From JACQNR01 sp049515175 (GTDB lineage Bacteria > Acidobacteriota > Terriglobia > UBA7540), in NCBI GenBank assembly GCA_049515175.1, contig JBEKUI010000087.1, positions 1-15,633 on the forward strand: a stretch of 15,633 nt of DNA. Direction: 5' to 3'. The notes under the pieces were generated by a model that searched no databases, was not told the DNA's origin, and worked only from the letters and a program-made list of their open reading frames with translations. The position numbers and the translations under genes are program-made. Positions 1-6,838 of the stretch are shown here, one piece after another; the first letter of the stretch is position 1, and each line of letters opens with the position of its first letter.

Positions 1-122
1 AGGGGATCCCTTCCTGCGGTTTGGTTTGGGCTGTGTTGTGGTCGGCTATGCCGTTCCGGTGGGGCCCGGTAGCAGCGGAACTTCTATTCCGACCTGTCGT
101 TAAGGCCAAAGGGGGCGAGAAG

Positions 123-575
123 ATGGTGAAATGTTTGGTCTGCGCTGCGCTCGGTCTTGTCCTTCTTCCAGGCTTCGCGCGGGACGGGGAGGATCAGCCC
201 AGATCGGCTGCTATGGTCGAGCTAATAGCAGCGCCAGAAAAATTCAAAGATCAGCAGGTGACGGTAAAAGGCTACCTCCACTTCGTCGGCAACGAGCACC
301 CGCACGTTGCCAGCTTGTATCTCAGCCGGGAGGACGCCGAAAACTGGCTGGATAATGGCGTCGGGGTGTGGGCCAACAGACAAATGCTGAAAAACAAGGA
401 GAAGCTCGACAACATGTACGTTGTCCTGACCGGAAAGGTGCGTGTGGCGCCTGCGGCCGGCGGTGGCTACGTTGTGGAGCTAGGGGACATCAAGGACTGC
501 CACGCCTGGTCCGACCCGAAGCACCCCATTGGCCTTACCTTCGGTCGTCAGTACGGCCGCGGCAGGGGGGACTAG
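123..575 (+). CDS. Small secreted protein of unknown function, possible OB-fold
   Basis: A 150-residue protein. Residues 1-20 look like a signal peptide: Lys3, a hydrophobic stretch, then a polar start near residue 20. The mature part begins with a short helix (MVELIAAPEKF, 31-41) and then alternates beta-like strands: QQVTVKGYLHF (45-54), ASLYLSRED (63-71), GVGVWAN (79-85), MYVVLTGKVRV (98-108) and GGYVVELGDI (114-123). This resembles small beta-barrel (OB-like) proteins with a 'relocate, then alter' strand pattern, and I recall similar uncharacterised proteins in varied bacteria, but no catalytic motif is visible. The frame is open back to position 21. I chose the ATG at 123 because a purine-rich stretch (GGGGGCGAGAAG) precedes it and it gives a proper signal peptide. 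The gene stands alone, and the next gene points the other way. The fold is inference and the function is unknown. Confidence 0.72.
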   Translation: MVKCLVCAALGLVLLPGFARDGEDQPRSAAMVELIAAPEKFKDQQVTVKGYLHFVGNEHPHVASLYLSREDAENWLDNGVGVWANRQMLKNKEKLDNMYVVLTGKVRVAPAAGGGYVVELGDIKDCHAWSDPKHPIGLTFGRQYGRGRGD

Positions 576-588
576 AAGCGGGTGGCCA

Positions 589-644
589 CGGTCAGGGTTT
601 TTCTGACCGCGGGTGGCGCATACATTGTTTTGGATGTATGCGCC
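589..644 (+). other. Two consecutive strong hairpins downstream of the first gene
   Basis: Hairpin 1 pairs CGGTCAG (589-595) with CTGACCG (603-609) around a 7-nt T-rich loop. Hairpin 2 pairs GGCGCATACAT (615-625) with ATGTATGCGCC (634-644), a perfect 11-bp stem with an 8-nt loop. Only five bases separate them. A third stem, CGGCGA (719-724) with TCGCCG (732-737), follows, and a terminator-like hairpin lies at 767-800. Neither of the first two stems is followed by a T-run, so they do not look like intrinsic terminators. They could be a structured 3' UTR of the preceding gene or part of a small RNA. I recognise no known RNA family here. Confidence 0.6.
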
Positions 645-761
645 CATGGGGGAGGGCTAAACTGAAGAGGTGCCCCGGCAGCGGCATTATTAAGGCCTGA
701 ACCATCTGCACTTTCTGACGGCGAGTTCCTATCGCCGCGCGCGCGTCTTTGACTCGGAGCA

Positions 762-837
762 AGTAGCGCGGACCTCCGTCTTTGAGGTCCGCGGCTTTTT
801 GTTGCTACGCCCGGTGGCGGCGCAAAGCCGCGCTACT
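762..837. repeat. Compound palindromic element with AGTAGCGCGG outer arms
   Basis: The 10-base arm AGTAGCGCGG (762-771) is exactly complementary to CCGCGCTACT (828-837). Between the arms sit the terminator-like hairpin (767-793) and a small hairpin, GCGGC (817-821) with GCCGC (827-831). The outer arms and inner hairpins compete for the same bases, so alternative folds are possible. Interspersed elements containing GTAGCGCGG are, to my recollection, frequent in acidobacterial intergenic regions. Only one copy is in this window, so its repeated nature is inference. Confidence 0.55.
767..800 (+). terminator. Intrinsic (Rho-independent) terminator-like hairpin
   Basis: A perfect 10-bp GC-rich stem runs from 767-776 to 784-793 with a 7-nt loop, then GC and a run of five T (796-800). 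This is the classic form on the plus strand. It lies 190 bp past the stop of the small secreted protein, so it would end either a long 3' UTR or a separate transcript arising in 576-766. It is embedded in the larger inverted repeat 762-837, so it could instead be part of a palindromic element. Confidence 0.65.
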
Positions 838-861
838 GGTGGGGCGCGCGGTCGCGGCGGT

Positions 862-1617
862 TTACTGGGCCGTCCAGCCGCCGTCGATGAGGATGTCAGT
901 GCCGGTGATGAAGCTGGCGGCGTCGGAGCAGAGGAAGACGGCGAGGGCGCCGATGTCCTCCACCTTACCCCAGCGGCCCATCGGAATCTTGGAAACAAAT
1001 TCCGCGTTGCGCGCGGGGTCCTGCATCAGCACGGTATTCATCTCCGTAGCGAAGGGGCCGGGGCTGATGCCGTTGACGGTGACGCTGAAGGGTGCAAGCT
1101 CCAGCGCCAGCGCCTTGGTCATGCCGAGCAGGGCGGACTTGCTGGCGCAATAGGCAGTGCGCCCGGCCAGGGCGACGTGCGCCATGGTCGAGGTCAGGTT
1201 GAGGATGCGGCCGAATTTCTTCTCCTTCATCCCCGGCAGAAAGGCGCGCGCGCAGAGGAAGGCGCTATCGACGTTGGTCTGCATGACGCGGCGCCACTCT
1301 TCGAGAGTGAATTCCTCGAGCGGCTTGCGCAGGTTCATGCCGGCGTTGTTGATGAGGATATCGACCGGGCCGGCCTGGGCGCGGACCTCGTGGGCAAGCG
1401 CGGCGACGGCGGCCTCATCGGTGACGTCGGTGGGGAAGGCATAGGCCTTGCCGCCGCGACGGGTGATTCCGCCACGCACCTTTTCCAGCAATTCGCGGTT
1501 GCGCGCCACAACCGCCACCGCTGCACCCGCCTCCGCCAGCGCTTCCGCCATCTGCTGGCCCAGTCCCTTGCTCGCTCCGGTGATGACGGCCACCCGGCCC
1601 TCCAGCCGCTGATTCAT
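862..1617 (-). CDS. SDR-family NAD(P)-dependent oxidoreductase
   Basis: A 251-residue classical short-chain dehydrogenase/reductase, close to the usual 250 residues, and presumably cytoplasmic. The cofactor motif is TGASKGLG (13-20), followed by Asp64 in the adenine-binding region and NNAG (90-93). The catalytic tetrad is complete: Asn115, Ser143, Tyr156 and Lys160 (YCASK). The PG motif after strand 6 is at 186-187, and the C-terminal IDGGWTAQ matches the FabG/gluconate 5-dehydrogenase/glucose 1-dehydrogenase branch. The substrate cannot be read from sequence; a sugar, sugar acid or 3-oxoacyl group are the usual choices. The frame opens 12 codons further upstream, but AAGGAGGAGG at 1623-1632 lies 5 nt before the ATG at 1617 and settles the start. 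It lies 109 nt downstream of the response regulator on the same strand. I see no convincing promoter in the gap, so readthrough from the two-component genes is possible. Confidence 0.93.
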   Translation of the reverse strand: MNQRLEGRVAVITGASKGLGQQMAEALAEAGAAVAVVARNRELLEKVRGGITRRGGKAYAFPTDVTDEAAVAALAHEVRAQAGPVDILINNAGMNLRKPLEEFTLEEWRRVMQTNVDSAFLCARAFLPGMKEKKFGRILNLTSTMAHVALAGRTAYCASKSALLGMTKALALELAPFSVTVNGISPGPFATEMNTVLMQDPARNAEFVSKIPMGRWGKVEDIGALAVFLCSDAASFITGTDILIDGGWTAQ

Positions 1618-1622
1618 CGCTT

Positions 1623-1632
1623 CCTCCTCCTT
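1623..1632 (-). promoter_or_regulatory. Strong Shine-Dalgarno of the SDR gene
   Basis: The minus strand reads AAGGAGGAGG with 5 nt to the ATG at 1617. It excludes the upstream in-frame ATG at 1653 as the start. Confidence 0.85.
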
Positions 1633-1726
1633 GCGCGAGAAAGCGTAACACAACCGTCGGGCGGCGCGGAGCGCGCGGACGAAAGGGCAGGGCTGGGCGG
1701 GGGAATTCCGGCTTCGCGAGGGTCCT

Positions 1727-2401
1727 CTACTGCGTGATGACGATGCCGCGCTTGACGGCGTAGAGGACGAGTTCGGCGGTGCGGTGCAGGCCCAGGGTTT
1801 CCATGAGGTGGGCGCGGTGCACGGCGACCGTATTCACGCTGATATTCAGAAGTACGGCAATCTCTTTATTGGATTTACCTTGGGCGATAAGCTGCAAGAC
1901 TTCCTTCTCGCGCAGGGTCAGGCGCTCGTAGGGGTCCTGGCTGTTGTCCACAAACGATCCGGCCTTCAGACTTTCGATCACGATATTGGAAATCCCGGGG
2001 CTCATGTAGGCCCCACCCTCGGCGAGTGCCAGGACGGCGCGCGTCAAGTCCACCTCGATGGCGTTCTTCAGCAGGTAGCCCTTGGCGCCGATTTCGAACG
2101 CCTTGCGCACGTAAGCCTGGTCGGAATGCATGCTGAGGATCAGGATTTTGGTGTTCGGGAGGTCTTTGAGGATTTCGGCGCTGGCCTCCAGGCCGCCGAG
2201 ATCGGGCATAGAGAGGTCCATCACGACGACGTCCGGCCGGGTCTCGCGGGCGAGCTGCAGGGCGGAGAGTCCGGTGCTCGCTTCGCCCACCACGGCGATG
2301 CGGGGATCGTCCTCCAGAATGCGTCGGAAGCCCTGCCGCACCAGGGCGTGGTCGTCGGCGAGGATGACGCGGATTTTCTTTTGAGGCTGAGCTGCCGTCA
2401 T
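1727..2401 (-). CDS. NarL/FixJ-family response regulator
   Basis: A 224-residue regulator with an N-terminal receiver domain and a C-terminal LuxR-type helix-turn-helix. The receiver (about 9-125) has the acidic pair Asp16-Asp17, the phosphoacceptor Asp62 in VVVMDLSMP, Ser90 at the switch Ser/Thr position and Lys112 in GYLLKNA. The DNA-binding domain (about 158-222) shows LTLREKEVLQLIAQGKSN, the family signature, and a recognition helix near VNTVAVHRAHLMETL. Its start codon overlaps the kinase stop as ATGA (2398-2401), so translation is coupled and the partner is clear. On phosphorylation it should bind DNA as a dimer. Its targets are unknown. Candidates by position are the downstream SDR gene and the divergent esterase operon. 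Confidence 0.95.
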   Translation of the reverse strand: MTAAQPQKKIRVILADDHALVRQGFRRILEDDPRIAVVGEASTGLSALQLARETRPDVVVMDLSMPDLGGLEASAEILKDLPNTKILILSMHSDQAYVRKAFEIGAKGYLLKNAIEVDLTRAVLALAEGGAYMSPGISNIVIESLKAGSFVDNSQDPYERLTLREKEVLQLIAQGKSNKEIAVLLNISVNTVAVHRAHLMETLGLHRTAELVLYAVKRGIVITQ

Positions 2402-4320
2402 GACTGCACCACCTTCTCGGTTTTGGGGCGGGGCGCGGAACGCCGCAGCGGAATGGTCAGGCGCACGCTCGTTCCCTGCGTGGGGACGGAGCTAATGCGC
2501 AGCGTACCGTTCAGGTGCCGGGCGCGCTCGCGCATGCCCATCAAGCCGGCGCCTTCGCCGGAGAGCCGGTCCATTTCCGCGCCCGGGTCGTAGCCCGCCC
2601 CGCTATCGCGGATCTGCAGATGGAGTTCGCCGGCACTCTCCGCGAGCGTGACCCATGCTTCATCAGCACCGGAATGGCGGGCGACGTTCGCGAGCGCCTC
2701 CTGCACGATCCGGTAGACGTGAATGGCATCCTCGGCGGGAAAGAATTCGTCGCTCCTCCGGCCCTCGAAGTGTACATCGATTCCGGTCTGGCGCGTGAAT
2801 TGGAGCGCGAACCATTCCAGCGTCTGGTCCAGGCCGAAGTCGTCGAGAATCGCGGGGCGGAAGATTTGCGAGCTGTCGCGCACGTTTTGCAGCGTGTCTT
2901 CGACGATCTTCTTGACGTGCTCCACATCCTGAACGAAGAGTGAATCTTTCTCCAGACCTTTTTGCCCGGCACGGCTGAGCATGGCGCCGACAGCGGTCAG
3001 GATCTGGCCGAACTCGTCGTGGAGGTCGCGCGCGACCTGGCGCAGGGTCTCCTCCTGCACCTCGATGAGTTTCCAGGAGAGCTTGCGGAGTTGCTCCGAC
3101 TGCGCCGTGAGCTGCTCGAGAAGCTGGGCGTTCTTGAGCGGGCCGAGCGTGGCTTCGACGATCTTGGAGGCGAGCCGCAGATGGTCTTCACTGAGTGGCG
3201 AGGCATTTTTCCCGCGGCAGAGGGCGAAGGCGCCGGCAAGCCCCGGTCCGACGCGCAGAGGCAAGGCGATCGTCTCGCCGCGCGGCGGCGCCGTTCCAGG
3301 AGAAGCTTCGGAATCCGCTGCGGCAGGCAGTGTCACCGGAGTGCCGCCGGCGTCGAGTGCGGGCAGGGAAGCGGCCAGCGAGTGGCCCAGTTGCAGACGC
3401 TCGGCGTCTTCGAGATTCACGCCGCACGCCGCCTGGGGAGCGAAGCGGCTGGCCTTGGCGTCGAAGCGCAGAAAGACGACCGGCTCGATCCCCAGCGCCC
3501 GGCTCAATTGCTCGCAGGCGTCCTTGAGGACTTTGACCGGCTCCTGCTCCTGGCTGACGGCGCTGATGGCCTCGTAGAGCGCCGCGAGTTGCTCGTTTTG
3601 GGCTTGAAGTTTTTCCGCCAGGTGGTGCAGCCGCGCGAAGGTCTTGCGATTCGCTTGCAGCGTGTAGAGTCCGGTGCCCAGCGCCACCAGGAAGAGCGCT
3701 GCGACGACGAGCAGGAGGTCGCGCTTCACCCGGCCGTAAACCAGCGCCACGCGCTCGCCCGCCTCCGCCTGCGCCCGATCATTGAGAGTGAGCAGGCTCT
3801 GGGTGAGGCGCGACATGACTTCGCGCTTCGACTCCAGCTGCGAGCGGATCAGGTAGCGCGCCGTCTCCTCGTGACCCTCGTCGGCGAGCGTGAAGGCCTG
3901 ATTGGCGGTCTCCCAGAAGTCGTCGAGGACGTGCCGAAGCTGGGCGCGTTTCTCGTTGCCGGCAGGAGTGGTGGCGGCAAATTGCGCCTCGCGCTCCAGC
4001 GCCTCGTCCATCTCCTGATGCACGCGCGTGTACTCGCCCCGCCAGTAGCCGATGGGATAGCGGCTTTCGGGCAGGGTCATGTCACGCAGCGAGGTGGCGA
4101 GATAAAACGTGTCTTCCTGCAGCTTCTGGAGCTGGATCGATGCCAGACGATTCTTCTGCACGACGTTGGCCTGAAAATCCTCCAGCCAGCGGATTTCGTG
4201 CACGGCGTAGGCCACAAACACGCCGAAGACCGAGAGCGTGATGCACAGCCCGATCCACAAGCGGCGAGACGGGGAGGGAATCTGGCTCAACAGGTCGGGT
4301 TGGAGTTGTTTTTCCGGCAT
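2398..4320 (-). CDS. Membrane histidine kinase of the NarX/DegS-like (HisKA_3) type with GAF domain
   Basis: A 640-residue sensor kinase. Transmembrane segment 1 is at about 21-41 and segment 2 at about 201-222. Between them lies a mostly helical extracytoplasmic sensor of about 160 residues, like four-helix-bundle/CHASE3-type sensors. A coiled-coil linker (about 225-255) leads into a GAF-like domain (about 257-400), then a helix (403-430) and HisKA_3. His434 in ARDLHDEFGQ is the phosphorylation site. The HATPase domain has Asn545 (EALANVARHS), DSGAGYD (572-578) and GLMGMRERA (592-600). No clear HAMP domain is seen. The frame is open 17 codons further up, to 4371. I prefer the ATG at 4320 because a candidate promoter at 4368-4396 would start RNA near 4361. 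It shares ATGA with the regulator gene. The signal sensed is unknown. Confidence 0.93.
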   Translation of the reverse strand: MPEKQLQPDLLSQIPSPSRRLWIGLCITLSVFGVFVAYAVHEIRWLEDFQANVVQKNRLASIQLQKLQEDTFYLATSLRDMTLPESRYPIGYWRGEYTRVHQEMDEALEREAQFAATTPAGNEKRAQLRHVLDDFWETANQAFTLADEGHEETARYLIRSQLESKREVMSRLTQSLLTLNDRAQAEAGERVALVYGRVKRDLLLVVAALFLVALGTGLYTLQANRKTFARLHHLAEKLQAQNEQLAALYEAISAVSQEQEPVKVLKDACEQLSRALGIEPVVFLRFDAKASRFAPQAACGVNLEDAERLQLGHSLAASLPALDAGGTPVTLPAAADSEASPGTAPPRGETIALPLRVGPGLAGAFALCRGKNASPLSEDHLRLASKIVEATLGPLKNAQLLEQLTAQSEQLRKLSWKLIEVQEETLRQVARDLHDEFGQILTAVGAMLSRAGQKGLEKDSLFVQDVEHVKKIVEDTLQNVRDSSQIFRPAILDDFGLDQTLEWFALQFTRQTGIDVHFEGRRSDEFFPAEDAIHVYRIVQEALANVARHSGADEAWVTLAESAGELHLQIRDSGAGYDPGAEMDRLSGEGAGLMGMRERARHLNGTLRISSVPTQGTSVRLTIPLRRSAPRPKTEKVVQS

Positions 4321-4367
4321 GAGCCACCTGGTCCCGGCCGCAACGCCGCCGGGCCTCAGCATGACTA

Positions 4368-4396
4368 ACAATAACCCAGCCGCGTAAGCGCATCAA
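4368..4396 (-). promoter_or_regulatory. Candidate sigma-70-type promoter for the kinase-regulator operon
   Basis: The minus strand reads TTGATG (4396-4391), 17 nt, TATTGT (4373-4368), each four of six to consensus. Transcription would start near 4361, about 40 nt before the ATG at 4320. This is pattern matching only, and the sigma factors of this organism are unknown. Confidence 0.35.
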
Positions 4397-4467
4397 CATC
4401 ATTGCCGCTTTGCTGGCCGGAGACGGAGCGCCTTGGCCCGCAGGGCGCTCCCTCGCTCCCCCGGGCA

Positions 4468-4496
4468 TAGACCCCAGCTAAAGAAGAAAGTACAAT
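4468..4496 (+). promoter_or_regulatory. Candidate sigma-70-type promoter for the esterase operon
   Basis: TAGACC (4468-4473), 17 nt, TACAAT (4491-4496): four and five matches of six. Transcription would start near 4503, about 50 nt before the chosen GTG. It lies back-to-back with the kinase promoter in the divergent gap 4321-4553. Confidence 0.42.
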
Positions 4497-4553
4497 GCCC
4501 ATCGTCCTGGCAGACCCCAGTGCAGGACAATCCCAAGTGCGAGGTTGAACTCA

Positions 4554-6794
4554 GTGAAGGTTATCGACCGTTTGCAGCACCCGTTCCCAGTGATGTCTCT
4601 GCTGGCCCTTGCCCTGCTCATCGCGCCCGGCTTCCGTACCTGGGCTCAAGAATTGAAGCCGGAAGACCTGCGCGTGATCCCCGCTTCCGAGAAGGCGGAG
4701 AATCAGCGCGAGATGCTGGCGAGCTATCTGAACGGCCGAGTGGACGAGGCCGCCGCAAAGGCGCGGGCGCGTCGGGAGGCGATTCAATCCCCGGCAGATT
4801 TCACCGCCTGGCAGGAAGCGAATCGCGCGGCGTTTCTCGACCTCATCGGCGGGCTGCCGAACGAGCGCGGGCCGCTCAATCCGCGCCAGGTAGGACAGTT
4901 GACTCGCGAGGGCTACGTGGTGCGCAAGATCATCTTCGAAAGCCTGCCGGAATTCTACGTCACCGCCAACCTCTACGTTCCGACGAGTGGCAAGGGGCCG
5001 TTTCCCGGCGTCCTCTGCCCGATTGGCCACTCCCTAAACGGCAAAGCCTATGCCAATTATCAGAAGCTCTTCGTGGGTCTGGCACGACGCGGTTACGTTG
5101 TTCTGGTATGGGACCCGGTTGGCCAGGGCGAACGGGTTGAGTACTGGGACTTCCTCACCAACCGCCGCCGTTTCGAGTTCAACCAGCACGGCATGGAAGG
5201 CCTGCAGACTTATCTGCTGGGGCAGAACGTGGCGCGCTATTTCATTTGGGACGGCATGCGCGCCCTCGACTACCTGGCGAGCTTGCCGGAAGTCGATGCC
5301 GAGCGCATCGGCGTGACGGGCAATTCCGGAGGCGGCACGCTGACCACGTACATCGCCATGCTCGACCCGCGCATCAAGGTGGCTTCCATCGTGACCTTCA
5401 TCACTTCCTTGCCCAAGAAAATTGAGAAGCGCATCGACGATTTCGAAACCGACCCCGAGCAGGACATCGCCGGACTGCTCGCGAAGGGAATCGACCATCC
5501 GGAGTATGTGGGTATGATCGCTCCCCGCCCGGTGATGATCGGGGCGGCACTGCGTGACTTCTTTCCTATCGAGGGAACACGGGCCACGTTCAAGGAGTCG
5601 CAGGAACTGTATCGCAAGCTGGGTGTGCCGGAGCGCATCAAGATGGTCGCGTTCGACCATCAGCACATGTACAGCCAGCCGCTGCGCGAAGCGACCACCG
5701 CCTGGTTCGATCACTGGCTGAAAGGAACGGAAGGCGAGGTGCACGAACCGCTCATCCAGCCCGAGCCGGACAAGGAGCTTGAATGCACGCCGACCGGCCA
5801 GGTGACGACCTCGCTGGGCGGCAAGCGCACTTACGACTTCAACCGCCAGGAGGCGGAACGCCTGCTCGCGGCGCTCGAAACGCGCCGGCGGGACGCATCG
5901 TCCCGCAACGGGCTCGCCGCCCGGCTGCGCGAGCGGTTGGATATTCCGAGCGGCCCCGTGACGGTAAGCGCCAAGAGCGCAGGCACGGCGACAGTGGGCG
6001 ATCTGCGCGTTGAGAAATTGCTGCTCGAAACGGAAGCGGGAATTGTGGTGCCCGTTCGCTTGATTTCCCCTCAATCGGGCGCGAAGCCGCTGCCCGCGGT
6101 GGTTTATCTGCGTGACCGCCGGGGCGACCGTGACACTGAGAGCCTGCTTGCCGCGCTGGCGCGGCAGGGGAGAGTCGTGGCCGTGGCCGACGTGCGAGGC
6201 TTCGGCGAGACGATGTCGCCGCGCAACGTTTCCGATCCGCGCGTCGATTATTTCGATCCCCGCGACGGCATGGATTCCGACTTCACTTACGCGGCGTTCT
6301 TTCTGGGGAAGTCGCTCGCCGGAATGCGCGTGCGCGACGCGCTGGGCGTGGCGGAATACCTCCGCTCGCGGCCGGAGGTTGACCCGAAGCGCGTAGGTAT
6401 CACCGGCCGCGGTTGGGCGGGGACGATCGCGCTCTTTGCCGCGGCCTCGGACTCGCAATTGGCCTGGGCGGCGGTGGAGGGGGTTCCCGCGTCCTTCGGC
6501 GAAATCGCGACAAGCGAGTTGTATTCTCAACCGGTCAGCCTGACGGCGCCGGGCGTGCTGAAGGATTTCGATCTGCCCGATTTGCTGGCAGCCATGGCTC
6601 CGCGGCACGTGCTGGTGTTGAATCCAACCGATGCGCGGGTACGCAAGCTATCGCGCGGCGATGCAGACGGGGTCTATGCAGAAGTGAGGAAAGCTTACAA
6701 CGACGCAGGTGCTGCGCCCGCCTTCGACAGCCGGGTGGCGGTGCTCGACCCGGATGTGGACGCCGCCCTCGAGAAATGGATCGCGGCGCAGTAG
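4554..6794 (+). CDS. Secreted tandem alpha/beta hydrolase, acetyl-xylan-esterase-like, with degenerate second domain
   Basis: A 746-residue exported protein. Residues 1-32 form a signal peptide ending FRTWAQ. Domain 1 (about 100-395) is an alpha/beta hydrolase like the acetyl xylan esterase and Abhydrolase_7 families. It has GHSLNGKAY (158-166), WDPVGQGERVEYWD (186-199) and the nucleophile Ser258 in GVTGNSGGG. A likely acid is Asp335 (ALRDFF) and a likely base is His371 (or His369) in FDHQHMY. Domain 2 (about 500-745) repeats the fold, but at the nucleophile elbow reads GITGRGWAG with Gly in place of Ser, and I see no matching His near its end. Its role may be structural or binding. The expected substrate is acetylated or otherwise esterified plant polysaccharide (inference). 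The frame also offers TTG at 4545, but GCGAGG (4539-4544) abuts that codon and sits 9 nt before the GTG at 4554. First gene of a likely three-gene operon. Confidence 0.88.
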   Translation: MKVIDRLQHPFPVMSLLALALLIAPGFRTWAQELKPEDLRVIPASEKAENQREMLASYLNGRVDEAAAKARARREAIQSPADFTAWQEANRAAFLDLIGGLPNERGPLNPRQVGQLTREGYVVRKIIFESLPEFYVTANLYVPTSGKGPFPGVLCPIGHSLNGKAYANYQKLFVGLARRGYVVLVWDPVGQGERVEYWDFLTNRRRFEFNQHGMEGLQTYLLGQNVARYFIWDGMRALDYLASLPEVDAERIGVTGNSGGGTLTTYIAMLDPRIKVASIVTFITSLPKKIEKRIDDFETDPEQDIAGLLAKGIDHPEYVGMIAPRPVMIGAALRDFFPIEGTRATFKESQELYRKLGVPERIKMVAFDHQHMYSQPLREATTAWFDHWLKGTEGEVHEPLIQPEPDKELECTPTGQVTTSLGGKRTYDFNRQEAERLLAALETRRRDASSRNGLAARLRERLDIPSGPVTVSAKSAGTATVGDLRVEKLLLETEAGIVVPVRLISPQSGAKPLPAVVYLRDRRGDRDTESLLAALARQGRVVAVADVRGFGETMSPRNVSDPRVDYFDPRDGMDSDFTYAAFFLGKSLAGMRVRDALGVAEYLRSRPEVDPKRVGITGRGWAGTIALFAAASDSQLAWAAVEGVPASFGEIATSELYSQPVSLTAPGVLKDFDLPDLLAAMAPRHVLVLNPTDARVRKLSRGDADGVYAEVRKAYNDAGAAPAFDSRVAVLDPDVDAALEKWIAAQ

Positions 6795-6828
6795 TTGCCG
6801 CCCTGTCCACGGGAAATGCCGCGAAGTC

Positions 6829-6834
6829 AGGAGG
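6829..6834 (+). promoter_or_regulatory. Shine-Dalgarno deciding the methyltransferase start
   Basis: AGGAGG with 4 nt to the ATG at 6839. The frame is open well upstream inside the esterase gene, and this site rejects that extension. Confidence 0.8.
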
Positions 6835-6838
6835 GAAC

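Noticed and set aside
21..122. Upstream extension of the first gene
   Set aside because: It adds 34 residues before a convincing signal peptide and has no ribosome site.
799..1737. Plus-strand open frame (312 codons) opposite the SDR gene
   Set aside because: Mirror frame of a complete SDR with an intact catalytic tetrad and a strong ribosome site.
2962..4368. Long plus-strand open frame (468 codons) opposite the kinase gene
   Set aside because: It lies entirely antisense to a gene with full histidine-kinase motifs. Its composition shows no domain, and such mirror frames are common in GC-rich DNA.
5034..6608. Long minus-strand open frame (524 codons) opposite the esterase gene
   Set aside because: The esterase frame has a signal peptide and catalytic motifs. 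The mirror frame has high Arg/His content and no recognisable domain.
6413..6838. Upstream extension of the methyltransferase frame into the esterase gene
   Set aside because: The strong AGGAGG before 6839 and the esterase coding sequence make it an open-frame artefact.
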